A stretch of DNA of 6,727 bases from Acetatifactor sp. (GTDB lineage Bacteria; Bacillota; Clostridia; Lachnospirales; Lachnospiraceae). The position numbers and the translations under genes are program-made. The notes under the pieces are model-generated. The model worked only from the letters and a program-made list of their open reading frames with translations, ran no database searches and was not told the DNA's origin. Position 1 is the first letter of the stretch; the number at the start of each line of letters is the position of its first letter. Below are positions 1 to 6,600 of this stretch, piece by piece. Location: positions 1 to 6,727 of the forward strand of contig JAILPF010000536.1 in the NCBI GenBank assembly GCA_024699575.1, in the 5' to 3' direction.

Positions 1-1388
1 TTCAAAACAACAACAGAAGCATGCTTATTATCCAGAAGATATTTCTGAATCAGTTGTTCAAAGTATCCTTCTTCCACTTTTTCCCGCAGTTTTCGAAAAG
101 TTTCATTTGCTTCAATATGAATGAAAGGTTTGGTATCATCATACAGCCAACTGTCCATAACCTGAAGTCCATACATAAGTCCCTTGGGATAAGACCCGAA
201 ATCCGCTTCACGATATTTGAATTCATAATAATTCAAACCTGCAAGAAGTGATTTTTTGTCAAAACCTTCTGACACAAGCTTCTCAAGCACACTGCGAATA
301 GTATTTAAAAAAGCTTCCTCTTTATCCACAGAGGCCCCTTTCGACACAATGCTGAAATATGGCTGTTTAATACCATTCTCGTAGATACTGTAAACATCCT
401 TTCCGATGCCCGCATCCACAAGTGCCTGTTTAAGGGGTGCACCCGGAGCTGAGCAGAGAGCATAATCCAGAATTTGAAATGCCACATACAATTCTCTGTC
501 CAGACTGTCTCCCACGGAATAATTCAAGGACAAGAATGTGTTTTCCTCCACATTTTCTCCTTCACCAATAGGATACTCTCTCACTACGCGTCGAATCCTG
601 TCAAACGCCTTTTGACTGGTTATTTCTGAATCCACCTGAATCTGTTCATAGGAAGACAGATACTTTTCATCGATAAATTTAAGTTTCTCCACCATATCCA
701 TGTTGCCGTATAAATAGATATAACTGTTACTTGGATGATAGTATGTTCGATGAAAGTCCAGAAACTGTTCATAGGTTAACTCAGGGATAACATCCGGATC
801 TCCACCGGACTCAAAACCATATGTGGTGTCAGGATACAAAGAATTCATCATCTCGCGTTCCAGTACATCATCCGGCGAGGAAAATGCTCCTTTCATTTCA
901 TTGTAAACAACACCGTTGATTTTTAATTCCTCTTTTTCGCCCTCGAGTTCATAATGCCAGCCTTCCTGACGGAATATAGCCTCCTTATCGTAAATATTGG
1001 GATAAAAAACTGCATCAAGATATACATGCATCAGGTTTTGAAAATCCTTATCATTGCAACTTGCAACAGGATAAACCGTTTTATCCGGATACGTCATAGC
1101 ATTCAGGAAAGTGTTCAAGGAACCTTTCACCAGTTCTACAAACGGGTCTTTGACAGGAAATTCTCTGGAACCGCATAGAACAGAATGTTCCATGATATGA
1201 GCAATGCCCGTGGAATCCTTCGGAGTTGTCCGAAAGCCGATATAGAACACCTTGTTGTCATCATCATTCTGTACCAACGCCACTTTCGCACCGGTCTTTT
1301 TATGTCTGCACAGATATGTGACACTGTTGATATCCGGGATTTCTCTTTTTTCTATTACTTCATACGTTGATAATTCTTCAATTTTCAT
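1..1388 (-). CDS. M16C insulinase-family (PreP/falcilysin-like) zinc metallopeptidase, N-terminal part, runs off the left edge
   Basis: The 462 residues present are the N-terminal half of a peptidase that is usually about 970 residues long; the rest lies beyond position 1. The inverted zinc motif HxxEH is intact as HIMEH (H64, E67 catalytic base, H68), followed by LCGSREFPVKDPF, which is characteristic of the M16C/presequence-protease branch. The third zinc ligand is expected at E164 in VYNEMKGAFSSPDDVL. Family members form a closed chamber that degrades peptides, including cleaved targeting or signal peptides. There is no signal peptide or membrane segment, so a cytosolic location is inferred. 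The ATG at 1388 is the only sensible start: an in-frame TAA lies at 1407-1409 and an AGAAAGG ribosome site sits 8 bases upstream. It is the last visible gene of the operon, 31 bases after the 142-residue gene. No frameshift is seen. The substrate-closing C-terminal half cannot be assessed. Confidence 0.93.
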   Translation of the reverse strand, partial: MKIEELSTYEVIEKREIPDINSVTYLCRHKKTGAKVALVQNDDDNKVFYIGFRTTPKDSTGIAHIMEHSVLCGSREFPVKDPFVELVKGSLNTFLNAMTYPDKTVYPVASCNDKDFQNLMHVYLDAVFYPNIYDKEAIFRQEGWHYELEGEKEELKINGVVYNEMKGAFSSPDDVLEREMMNSLYPDTTYGFESGGDPDVIPELTYEQFLDFHRTYYHPSNSYIYLYGNMDMVEKLKFIDEKYLSSYEQIQVDSEITSQKAFDRIRRVVREYPIGEGENVEENTFLSLNYSVGDSLDRELYVAFQILDYALCSAPGAPLKQALVDAGIGKDVYSIYENGIKQPYFSIVSKGASVDKEEAFLNTIRSVLEKLVSEGFDKKSLLAGLNYYEFKYREADFGSYPKGLMYGLQVMDSWLYDDTKPFIHIEANETFRKLREKVEEGYFEQLIQKYLLDNKHASVVVL

Positions 1389-1396
1389 GCATTTTA

Positions 1397-1403
1397 CCTT
1401 TCT
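1397..1403 (-). promoter_or_regulatory. Ribosome binding site of the M16C peptidase gene
   Basis: On the minus strand it reads AGAAAGG, 8 bases before the ATG at 1388. A second ATG four bases further upstream (1390-1392) is out of frame and meets a stop after four codons, so this site supports the 1388 start. Confidence 0.7.
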
Positions 1404-1419
1404 TGCTTATTCAATCTAC

Positions 1420-1848
1420 TTACATTCCGAGAAGAGACAGCTTGCTGACCATTAATTCCTGCACAACAACACCTTTTTTCTGTTTTTCGGCGAAATTCAT
1501 CTCTGCCAGCTTTTTTACCGATACATTCTGCGTTGTGTACATCTTTTTTGCTTTGCCGAGCAGACTTCTTTTCTCTTCAATAATGTTAATCTTGACTTTT
1601 GCCTTTAACTGTTCATAAAGTTTTACCAAAAAACTGTCCGGTTCAAGATAATACAAATGGCTTTCCAGGCTGTCCTGCGCATCCGCTTTGGGCATAATAT
1701 CCCTCTCCACAAGAAGTCTTAATTTAAAAGGGATTTCCTCGGCATCTAAAATCTCCCCCAGAGAGTATTTAGCGCCAATATATATGGTAGTCACATCCTG
1801 TATACAATATTTATTTGGTTCATATAATGTTTTTTGTTTGTCTTCCAT
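1420..1848 (-). CDS. Hypothetical protein, 142 residues, unrecognised family
   Basis: I do not recognise this protein. It is soluble-looking, with no signal peptide, membrane segment or Cys/His metal motif. It is rich in Lys, Glu and Leu and probably largely helical. The segment at residues 28-57 (YSLGEILDAEEIPFKLRLLV and following) looks like a compact folded core. Residues 78-142 are strongly basic (many Lys, e.g. KLYEQLKAKVKINIIEEKR) and could contact nucleic acid or an acidic partner. It is a convincing gene despite the lack of a match: it fills the space between two real genes on the same strand, has a ribosome site (AAGGA, 9 bases upstream) immediately after the TGA of the sigma-like gene, and is followed 31 bases later by the peptidase gene. 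The 15-base gap to the sigma-like gene suggests the two are co-translated, perhaps as partners. I looked for a sigma region 4 helix-turn-helix in it and did not find a convincing one. Confidence 0.8.
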   Translation of the reverse strand: MEDKQKTLYEPNKYCIQDVTTIYIGAKYSLGEILDAEEIPFKLRLLVERDIMPKADAQDSLESHLYYLEPDSFLVKLYEQLKAKVKINIIEEKRSLLGKAKKMYTTQNVSVKKLAEMNFAEKQKKGVVVQELMVSKLSLLGM

Positions 1849-1857
1849 CTCCGAGCG

Positions 1858-1862
1858 TCCTT
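1858..1862 (-). promoter_or_regulatory. Ribosome binding site of the 142-residue gene
   Basis: It reads AAGGA on the minus strand, 9 bases before the ATG at 1848, and directly follows the TGA stop (1864-1866) of the sigma-like gene. Ribosomes finishing the upstream gene would release on top of it, consistent with coupled translation. Confidence 0.65.
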
Positions 1863-1863
1863 A

Positions 1864-2595
1864 TCACTCTAAATATTCAATCTGATTTCCGCTCATTCTG
1901 ACTGCATCCTGAATTGCCTTAACGCTCATGCCACTCTCTTGTGCAAGCTCCTGCACAGTGACTTTCCGATGTAACTCTTCCGCTAAAGCTTTTGCCGCAT
2001 CCTGAACTTTGTTCACCTTATCGACTACTTTCCGGTCTTTTTTTTCGTCTTCAGCATTTTCCGCAATAAACTCTTCCATAGCATCCATAATCATTTTGCC
2101 GAGCATCCCTTGAGCTTCCTGAGGCTTTTCCAGGCTCCCGAGCATCGTACTTCCAAGTGCCAGCGCAACATTTCCTTCCCCAATCAAATCTTCAAGGAAA
2201 ACTCCCTGTCCCGCATACAATTTTGCAATCTCTACAACATCTTTCAGAAATATTTCAACAATCTTACCTTGTGCATCAGCTTCCCCTGCCATTGCAGCAA
2301 TGGTATATGCCTCAATCTGCCCCTGCCCATACACCGGCATCTCCTCGAGTTCATCCAGATATTCCTGCAGATAATCTTTTTCCTCATCCGAGAGGTATTC
2401 ATCCAAATCAACAGGTTCGCCAATACCGACTTTATGTTTAACCAGATAATCAAACACCATCTGAAGTTGGTCATTGTCAAGTTCAAGAGGCGCAAACATT
2501 TCCTGCACCTGTTCCTCACTCACACAGTTTCCCTGTTCTTTTGCTAATTTTCTGACGGACTCCAATGTCGTCGCAAAAAGTTGTTCTTTATTCAT
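1864..2595 (-). CDS. Truncated/degenerate sigma-70-like protein (regions 1.1, 2.1-2.2 and 3; no region 2.3-2.4 or 4)
   Basis: This 243-residue protein follows the plan of a primary sigma factor but is incomplete. Residues 5-60 resemble region 1.1 (VSEEQVQEMFAPLELDNDQL, then LVKHKVGIGEPVD). Residues 61-86 are a very acidic linker. Residues 92-148 match regions 2.1-2.2: AAMAGEADAQGKIVEIF, VVEIAKLYAGQG and DLIGEGN line up with the usual GDEEAR..L, LVVSIAKRYxGRG and DLIQEGN, the surface that grips the beta-prime clamp of RNA polymerase. Residues 190-243 match region 3 (VNKVQDAAKALAEELHRKVT, then QELAQESGMSVKAIQDA). The FSTYATWWIRQAI-type region 2.3-2.4, which melts and reads the -10 element, is replaced by residues 157-183 without Trp or Tyr, and the protein stops where region 4 should begin. 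It may therefore bind core polymerase without directing promoter recognition. That is inference. The ATG at 2595 is preceded by AAGGAG at a long 13-base spacing. It lies 17 bases after the rhomboid-like gene and 15 before the 142-residue gene. Confidence 0.85.
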   Translation of the reverse strand: MNKEQLFATTLESVRKLAKEQGNCVSEEQVQEMFAPLELDNDQLQMVFDYLVKHKVGIGEPVDLDEYLSDEEKDYLQEYLDELEEMPVYGQGQIEAYTIAAMAGEADAQGKIVEIFLKDVVEIAKLYAGQGVFLEDLIGEGNVALALGSTMLGSLEKPQEAQGMLGKMIMDAMEEFIAENAEDEKKDRKVVDKVNKVQDAAKALAEELHRKVTVQELAQESGMSVKAIQDAVRMSGNQIEYLE

Positions 2596-2608
2596 TCTTA
2601 AAATTTTA

Positions 2609-2614
2609 CTCCTT
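2609..2614 (-). promoter_or_regulatory. Ribosome binding site of the sigma-like gene, overlapping the rhomboid-like stop codon
   Basis: AAGGAG on the minus strand overlaps the TAA stop (2613-2615) of the upstream gene. The spacing to the ATG at 2595 is 13 bases, longer than usual, and no standard start codon lies closer in frame. This may weaken or couple translation of the sigma-like protein. Confidence 0.65.
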
Positions 2615-3464
2615 ACTTAAAATGCTCATGTGTAAACAAATGATATTGGCAGAACTCGTAATTACCATTACATTTAGAACAGAATCTAAACTCCAGTTCC
2701 GGATCGTCCTCCTCTGTCCGTCCGCATATTGCACACTTATGTCTGGTGATATTTCTGCTGTTTCTGACTTGTTGTCTAAACTCTGCTCTTCTCTTAACCT
2801 GCTTCGGATTTAAATGCATCATATTCTTTGTGCTGAGATAGAACAATGCCACATTCAAAAGGGATGCCGCAATCGCAAACTTGGTAAAAAGCCCGCCCGC
2901 AAACATGGAATACAAAAGTAACACCAGATCAAGAATTCCCATCCATTTCACCTTAACCGGAATTACAAACATCAAAAGGACCTGTACATCCGGGTAAGTA
3001 ATCGCAAAAGCAAGAAAGATGGACATACTGATATAGTAGGTGCTGAATGCCCATGAGTTCATATAAAACTGTAATGCAATTACGGATTCCTCCAAATCAG
3101 GGGCAAGCATATAAACAGCCAGACAAATAAAGCTTGCCAATATTGTTAAAAGCATTCCGCCAAACAAAAAAACATTATAGCGGAAAGTCCCCCATGTTCT
3201 CTCAAGCGCAGTTCCGATACTGTAATAAAAATATAAGGTAATCAATGTAAGCAGGCTAAAGCCTCCGGGTGGAACTAAAACCCACGTAATCAATCGCCAA
3301 ACCTGTCCGTGAATAATCTGATAAGGATCAAGTGTCAAATACGTCAAAAGAGCAGGTGCCATATACTCTAAAATATATCCGATAACATAACAAAGTATCA
3401 AAAAAATAGTCACATTGGGGATTGCAAACTTCCCAAATTTTCTTTCCAGTTTATTCCAGTTCAT
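2613..3464 (-). CDS. Rhomboid-like six-helix membrane protein without catalytic residues, with a C-terminal Cys/His zinc-binding-like tail
   Basis: This 283-residue protein has about six membrane helices (roughly residues 17-35, 67-85, 97-120, 138-157, 159-187, 193-211), then a basic cytoplasmic linker and a metal-binding-like tail. Rhomboid hallmarks are W56-R57 in the first loop (HGQVWRLITWVLVPP), the ER.WG..R motif at 88-95 after helix 2, and PVKVKW at 169-174 after helix 4. The catalytic GxSG serine motif aligns with STYY (141-144), counted back from the conserved Pro158, and helix 6 has no His where AHxxG is expected. It therefore looks like a pseudoprotease in the sense of iRhoms and derlins. 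The tail has CAIC (C244, C247) and CSKC (C262, C265), followed by C272, H275, H279 and H281, a zinc-ribbon-like arrangement. A scaffold, chaperone or sensor role is inferred. It is first in the operon. The start at 3464 has AGGAAGG 11 bases upstream; an ATG at 3471 is out of frame and stops quickly. Confidence 0.85.
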   Translation of the reverse strand: MNWNKLERKFGKFAIPNVTIFLILCYVIGYILEYMAPALLTYLTLDPYQIIHGQVWRLITWVLVPPGGFSLLTLITLYFYYSIGTALERTWGTFRYNVFLFGGMLLTILASFICLAVYMLAPDLEESVIALQFYMNSWAFSTYYISMSIFLAFAITYPDVQVLLMFVIPVKVKWMGILDLVLLLYSMFAGGLFTKFAIAASLLNVALFYLSTKNMMHLNPKQVKRRAEFRQQVRNSRNITRHKCAICGRTEEDDPELEFRFCSKCNGNYEFCQYHLFTHEHFK

Positions 3465-3475
3465 TTCTCATTAAT

Positions 3476-3482
3476 CCTTCCT
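3476..3482 (-). promoter_or_regulatory. Ribosome binding site of the rhomboid-like gene
   Basis: It reads AGGAAGG on the minus strand, 11 bases before the ATG at 3464. It lies about 36 bases downstream of the predicted transcription start. Confidence 0.65.
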
Positions 3483-3491
3483 AACCTTCTA

Positions 3492-3517
3492 GACAGATGA
3501 ATTTTCTAAAATCTGTC
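3492..3517 (-). repeat. Inverted repeat at the predicted 5' end of the minus-strand operon transcript
   Basis: GACAGAT (3492-3498) and ATCTGTC (3511-3517) are perfect 7-base inverted arms around a 12-base A/T-rich spacer. With the predicted minus promoter at 3525-3553, transcription would start near 3518, so the repeat covers about +2 to +27. It could be an operator that blocks initiation or a 5' hairpin that protects the mRNA. It has no U-tract on either side, so it is not a terminator. The arms are short, so chance is possible. Confidence 0.5.
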
Positions 3518-3524
3518 AGAATAT

Positions 3525-3553
3525 ATTCTAACATTCCAATCTTCATAAGTAAA
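3525..3553 (-). promoter_or_regulatory. Predicted sigma-A promoter of the rhomboid/sigma-like/142-residue/M16C operon
   Basis: On the minus strand a -35 box TTTACT (3548-3553) is followed after 17 bases by a -10 box TAGAAT (3525-3530) with a TGn extended -10 just before it. Predicted start is near 3518, giving a leader of about 54 bases. No other promoter of similar quality was noticed in the short gaps further down the operon, so all four genes are likely transcribed from here. An A/T-rich stretch just upstream (3555-3592) could act as an UP element. Confidence 0.6.
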
Positions 3554-3563
3554 CAAAGCAATT

Positions 3564-3589
3564 AATTTTTCATAGTTTTTTGAAAAATT
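3564..3589. repeat. A/T-rich inverted repeat between the two divergent -35 boxes
   Basis: AATTTTTC (3564-3571) and GAAAAATT (3582-3589) form perfect 8-base arms around a 10-base spacer. It lies 10 bases from the minus -35 box and 26 bases from the plus -35 box. It could bind a shared regulator or simply be A-tract DNA serving as an UP element. In DNA this A/T-rich such a repeat arises easily by chance. Confidence 0.35.
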
Positions 3590-3615
3590 TTATAACTCGC
3601 GGTTCCTCTTATTCA

Positions 3616-3644
3616 TTGCATTTTAGCGATTTCTGTCGTATAAT
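3616..3644 (+). promoter_or_regulatory. Predicted sigma-A promoter of the activase-related gene
   Basis: A -35 box TTGCAT (3616-3621) and a perfect -10 box TATAAT (3639-3644) are separated by 17 bases. The predicted start is near 3651, leaving a short leader of about 46 bases with no riboswitch-sized structure. This is the strongest promoter-like sequence in the window. Confidence 0.8.
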
Positions 3645-3676
3645 ACCAAAGAATGTCATATTTTATATTATAAATA

Positions 3677-3683
3677 AGAAAGG
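3677..3683 (+). promoter_or_regulatory. Ribosome binding site of the activase-related gene
   Basis: AGAAAGG lies 13 bases before the ATG at 3697. An in-frame GTG at 3685 is only 1 base away, too close to be used with this site. The ATG is therefore preferred even though the spacing is long. Confidence 0.55.
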
Positions 3684-3696
3684 CGTGGTTATTCAC

Positions 3697-6600
3697 ATGA
3701 GTTTATTGGCCAGACAAGCTACCCTTGGTATTGATATAGGTTCCACTACCGTTAAAATAGCAATTTTGGATGAGGAGCATCACATTTTATTTTCCAATTA
3801 CATGCGGCATTACGCCAACATCCGCGAGACACTTGCCGCATTACTCAGGCAGGCATACGAAGCCCTTGGAGACGTGACACTGCATCCTATGATAACAGGT
3901 TCCGGTGGATTGACCCTGGCGAACCATCTTGGCGTACCATTTACCCAAGAGGTTATTGCTGTTGCAACATCTCTTCAGGAGTTCGCCCCAAAAACAGATG
4001 TTGCAATTGAACTCGGTGGAGAAGATGCCAAAATTATCTATTTTGAAGATGGCAATGTCGAGCAACGAATGAATGGAATCTGTGCCGGTGGAACCGGCTC
4101 CTTCATCGATCAGATGGCCTCTCTTCTCCAGACCGATGCTGCCGGTCTAAATGAATACGCAAAAGACTATCACTCTTTATATGATATAGCTGCACGATGT
4201 GGTGTATTTGCCAAGACAGATATTCAACCCTTGATTAATGAGGGTGCCACCAAAGAAGATTTGTCAGCTTCCATTTTTCAGGCGGTTGTAAATCAGACAA
4301 TCAGTGGTCTGGCCTGTGGCAAACCCATACGTGGGCATGTGGCTTTTTTGGGAGGTCCGCTCCACTTTTTATCTGAATTAAAGGAAGCATTCATCCGCAC
4401 ATTGAAGCTGGATGAGGAGCACATTATTGACACGGAGCATTCTCACCTCTTTGCGGCCATTGGTTCTGCACTAAACGCCAAAAGCGACGTTACATATACA
4501 ATGAAAGAAATGGTGGATAAGCTTTCTGTCGATATCAAGATGGAATTTGAAGTAGAAAGAATGGAACCTCTCTTTGCAACAAAAGAGGATTATCAGGTCT
4601 TCCTTGCACGCCATCAAAAACATCATGTGGCTGCGAGCGACTTATCTGCTTATCAAGGAAATGCATATCTCGGAATTGATGCCGGTTCCACAACAACCAA
4701 AATTGCTTTGGTCGGAGAAGATGGTTCACTGCTATACTCTTTCTACAGCAGCAATGACGGCAGTCCGCTCCTTACTGCAATTCGCTCTATAAAAGAAATA
4801 TACTCTCTCCTACCCGAGGGTGTTAAAATTGTACGTTCCTGCTCTACCGGTTACGGCGAGGCCCTTCTAAAAGCAGCTCTATTGCTGGATGACGGAGAGG
4901 TTGAAACCGTTGCACATTATTATGCCGCTGCTTTTTTCAATCCTGACGTAGATTGCATTCTTGACATCGGCGGACAGGACATGAAATGTATTAAGATCAA
5001 AAATCAGACCGTTGACAGTGTCCAACTCAATGAAGCATGTTCTTCCGGATGCGGTTCTTTTATTGAAACTTTCGCAAAATCCTTAAATTACAGTGTACAG
5101 GACTTTGCAAAGACTGCTCTTTTTGCCAAACATCCCATTGACCTTGGAACCAGATGCACTGTCTTTATGAATTCCAAAGTAAAACAAGCTCAAAAAGAAG
5201 GAGCCTCTGTTGCGGATATTTCTGCCGGTCTGGCATATTCCGTAATTAAAAACGCACTGTTTAAGGTAATAAAAGTATCTGATGCATCTGAACTCGGCTC
5301 CAATATTGTTGTTCAGGGCGGAACTTTCTATAATGATGCTGTTTTGAGAAGCTTCGAGAAAATAGCAGGCTGCGAAGCTATCAGACCGGACATTGCCGGA
5401 ATAATGGGTGCTTTCGGTGCTGCCCTGATAGCCCGGGAACGATACGAGGAAGGCAGCCAGACAACAATGCTTTCTTTTGATCAGATTTGTAATCTTAAGT
5501 TTGAGACCAGTATGGCAAAATGCCGTGGATGCACAAACAGCTGTCGTCTGACCATCAACAAGTTTTCCGGTGGACGTCAGTTTATTTCCGGCAACCGTTG
5601 CGAGCGAGGCATCGGTGGACAGAAGAATGCCAACAACGTGCCTAACTTATATGAATATAAGCTTAATCGCCTGTTTTCCTATCCGTCACTTGAAGCCGAT
5701 CAGGCTAAAAGAGGTATCGTAGGTATCCCCAGAGTTCTGAATATGTACGAGAACTATCCATTCTGGCATACCTTCTTTACAGAGTTGGGATATCGTGTTG
5801 TGCTCTCCCCAAGTTCCAACCGTAAAATTTATGAGCTTGGAATTGAGTCAATCCCCAGCGAATCCGAATGTTATCCTGCCAAGCTGGCACACGGACATGT
5901 AATGTGGCTTATTAAGCAGGGAATTAAATTTATTTTTTATCCTGCTCTGTTTTATGAGCGCGATGAAATCGAAGGAGCCGGCAATCACTACAACTGTCCG
6001 ATTGTCACCTCTTATTCAGAAAACATAAAAAACAATGTTGAGGAATTACAGTCGGAAGGTGTTCTTTTCCGCAATCCTTTCCTCTCCTTCAAAAGTCTGG
6101 AGACGGTTACGGATGCGTTGAAAAAAGAATTTAAGGATATTCCTTCCTCTGAGATTACCAACGCCTGCAAAAAAGCCTGGGAAGAGCAGCAAAACGCCCG
6201 TACCGATTTGCAGAAAAAAGGGGAAGAAGTATTAAACTATCTGAAGGAAACCGGAAAGCGTGGCATTGTTTTGGCCGGAAGACCTTACCACGTGGACCCG
6301 GAAATCAATCACGGTATCCCGGAGCTTATTACATCCTTTGGGCTGGCTGTTCTGACAGAGGATTCCATCTCTCACTTAGGACATCCTGATCGTCCATTGA
6401 TTGTCTCAGATCAATGGATGTATCATTCGAGACTATACGCAGCCGCAAGTTATGTACGCACTGTCGACAATCTGGATTTGATACAGTTAAATTCCTTTGG
6501 ATGCGGTCTGGACGCAGTGACAACCGATCAGGTAAATGATATCCTGTCCGGCTCAGATAAGATTTATACCTGTCTAAAGATCGATGAAGTGAACAACCTC

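Noticed and set aside
1367..1618. Plus-strand open frames across the 142-residue gene and the start of the peptidase gene
   Set aside because: They are Phe/Ser/Leu-rich antisense products without a convincing ribosome site, and the minus-strand genes explain the sequence.
1420..1866. The 142-residue gene as a frameshifted region 4 of the sigma-like protein
   Set aside because: It has its own ribosome site and ATG, and it shows no region 4 helix-turn-helix pattern. The sigma-like protein ends at a natural domain boundary.
2110..2547. A 145-codon open reading frame on the plus strand, opposite the sigma-like gene
   Set aside because: It lies wholly antisense to a gene with clear sigma-70 homology, has Phe/Ile/His-rich low-complexity composition, and has no family resemblance. 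It is a mirror of the real coding frame.
3476..3520. The inverted repeat at 3492-3517 as a terminator
   Set aside because: The arms are A/T-containing and short, the spacer is 12 bases, no run of T follows in either direction, and no gene ends nearby on either strand.
3653..3673. A six-codon leader peptide (ATG at 3653) in front of the activase-related gene
   Set aside because: It begins 2 bases after the predicted transcription start with no ribosome site, and it encodes no run of one amino acid that would suggest attenuation.
3685..3696. GTG at 3685 as an earlier in-frame start of the activase-related gene
   Set aside because: The AGAAAGG site ends only 1 base before it, too close for initiation. 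The ATG at 3697 begins just ahead of the first conserved motif, as expected for the family.
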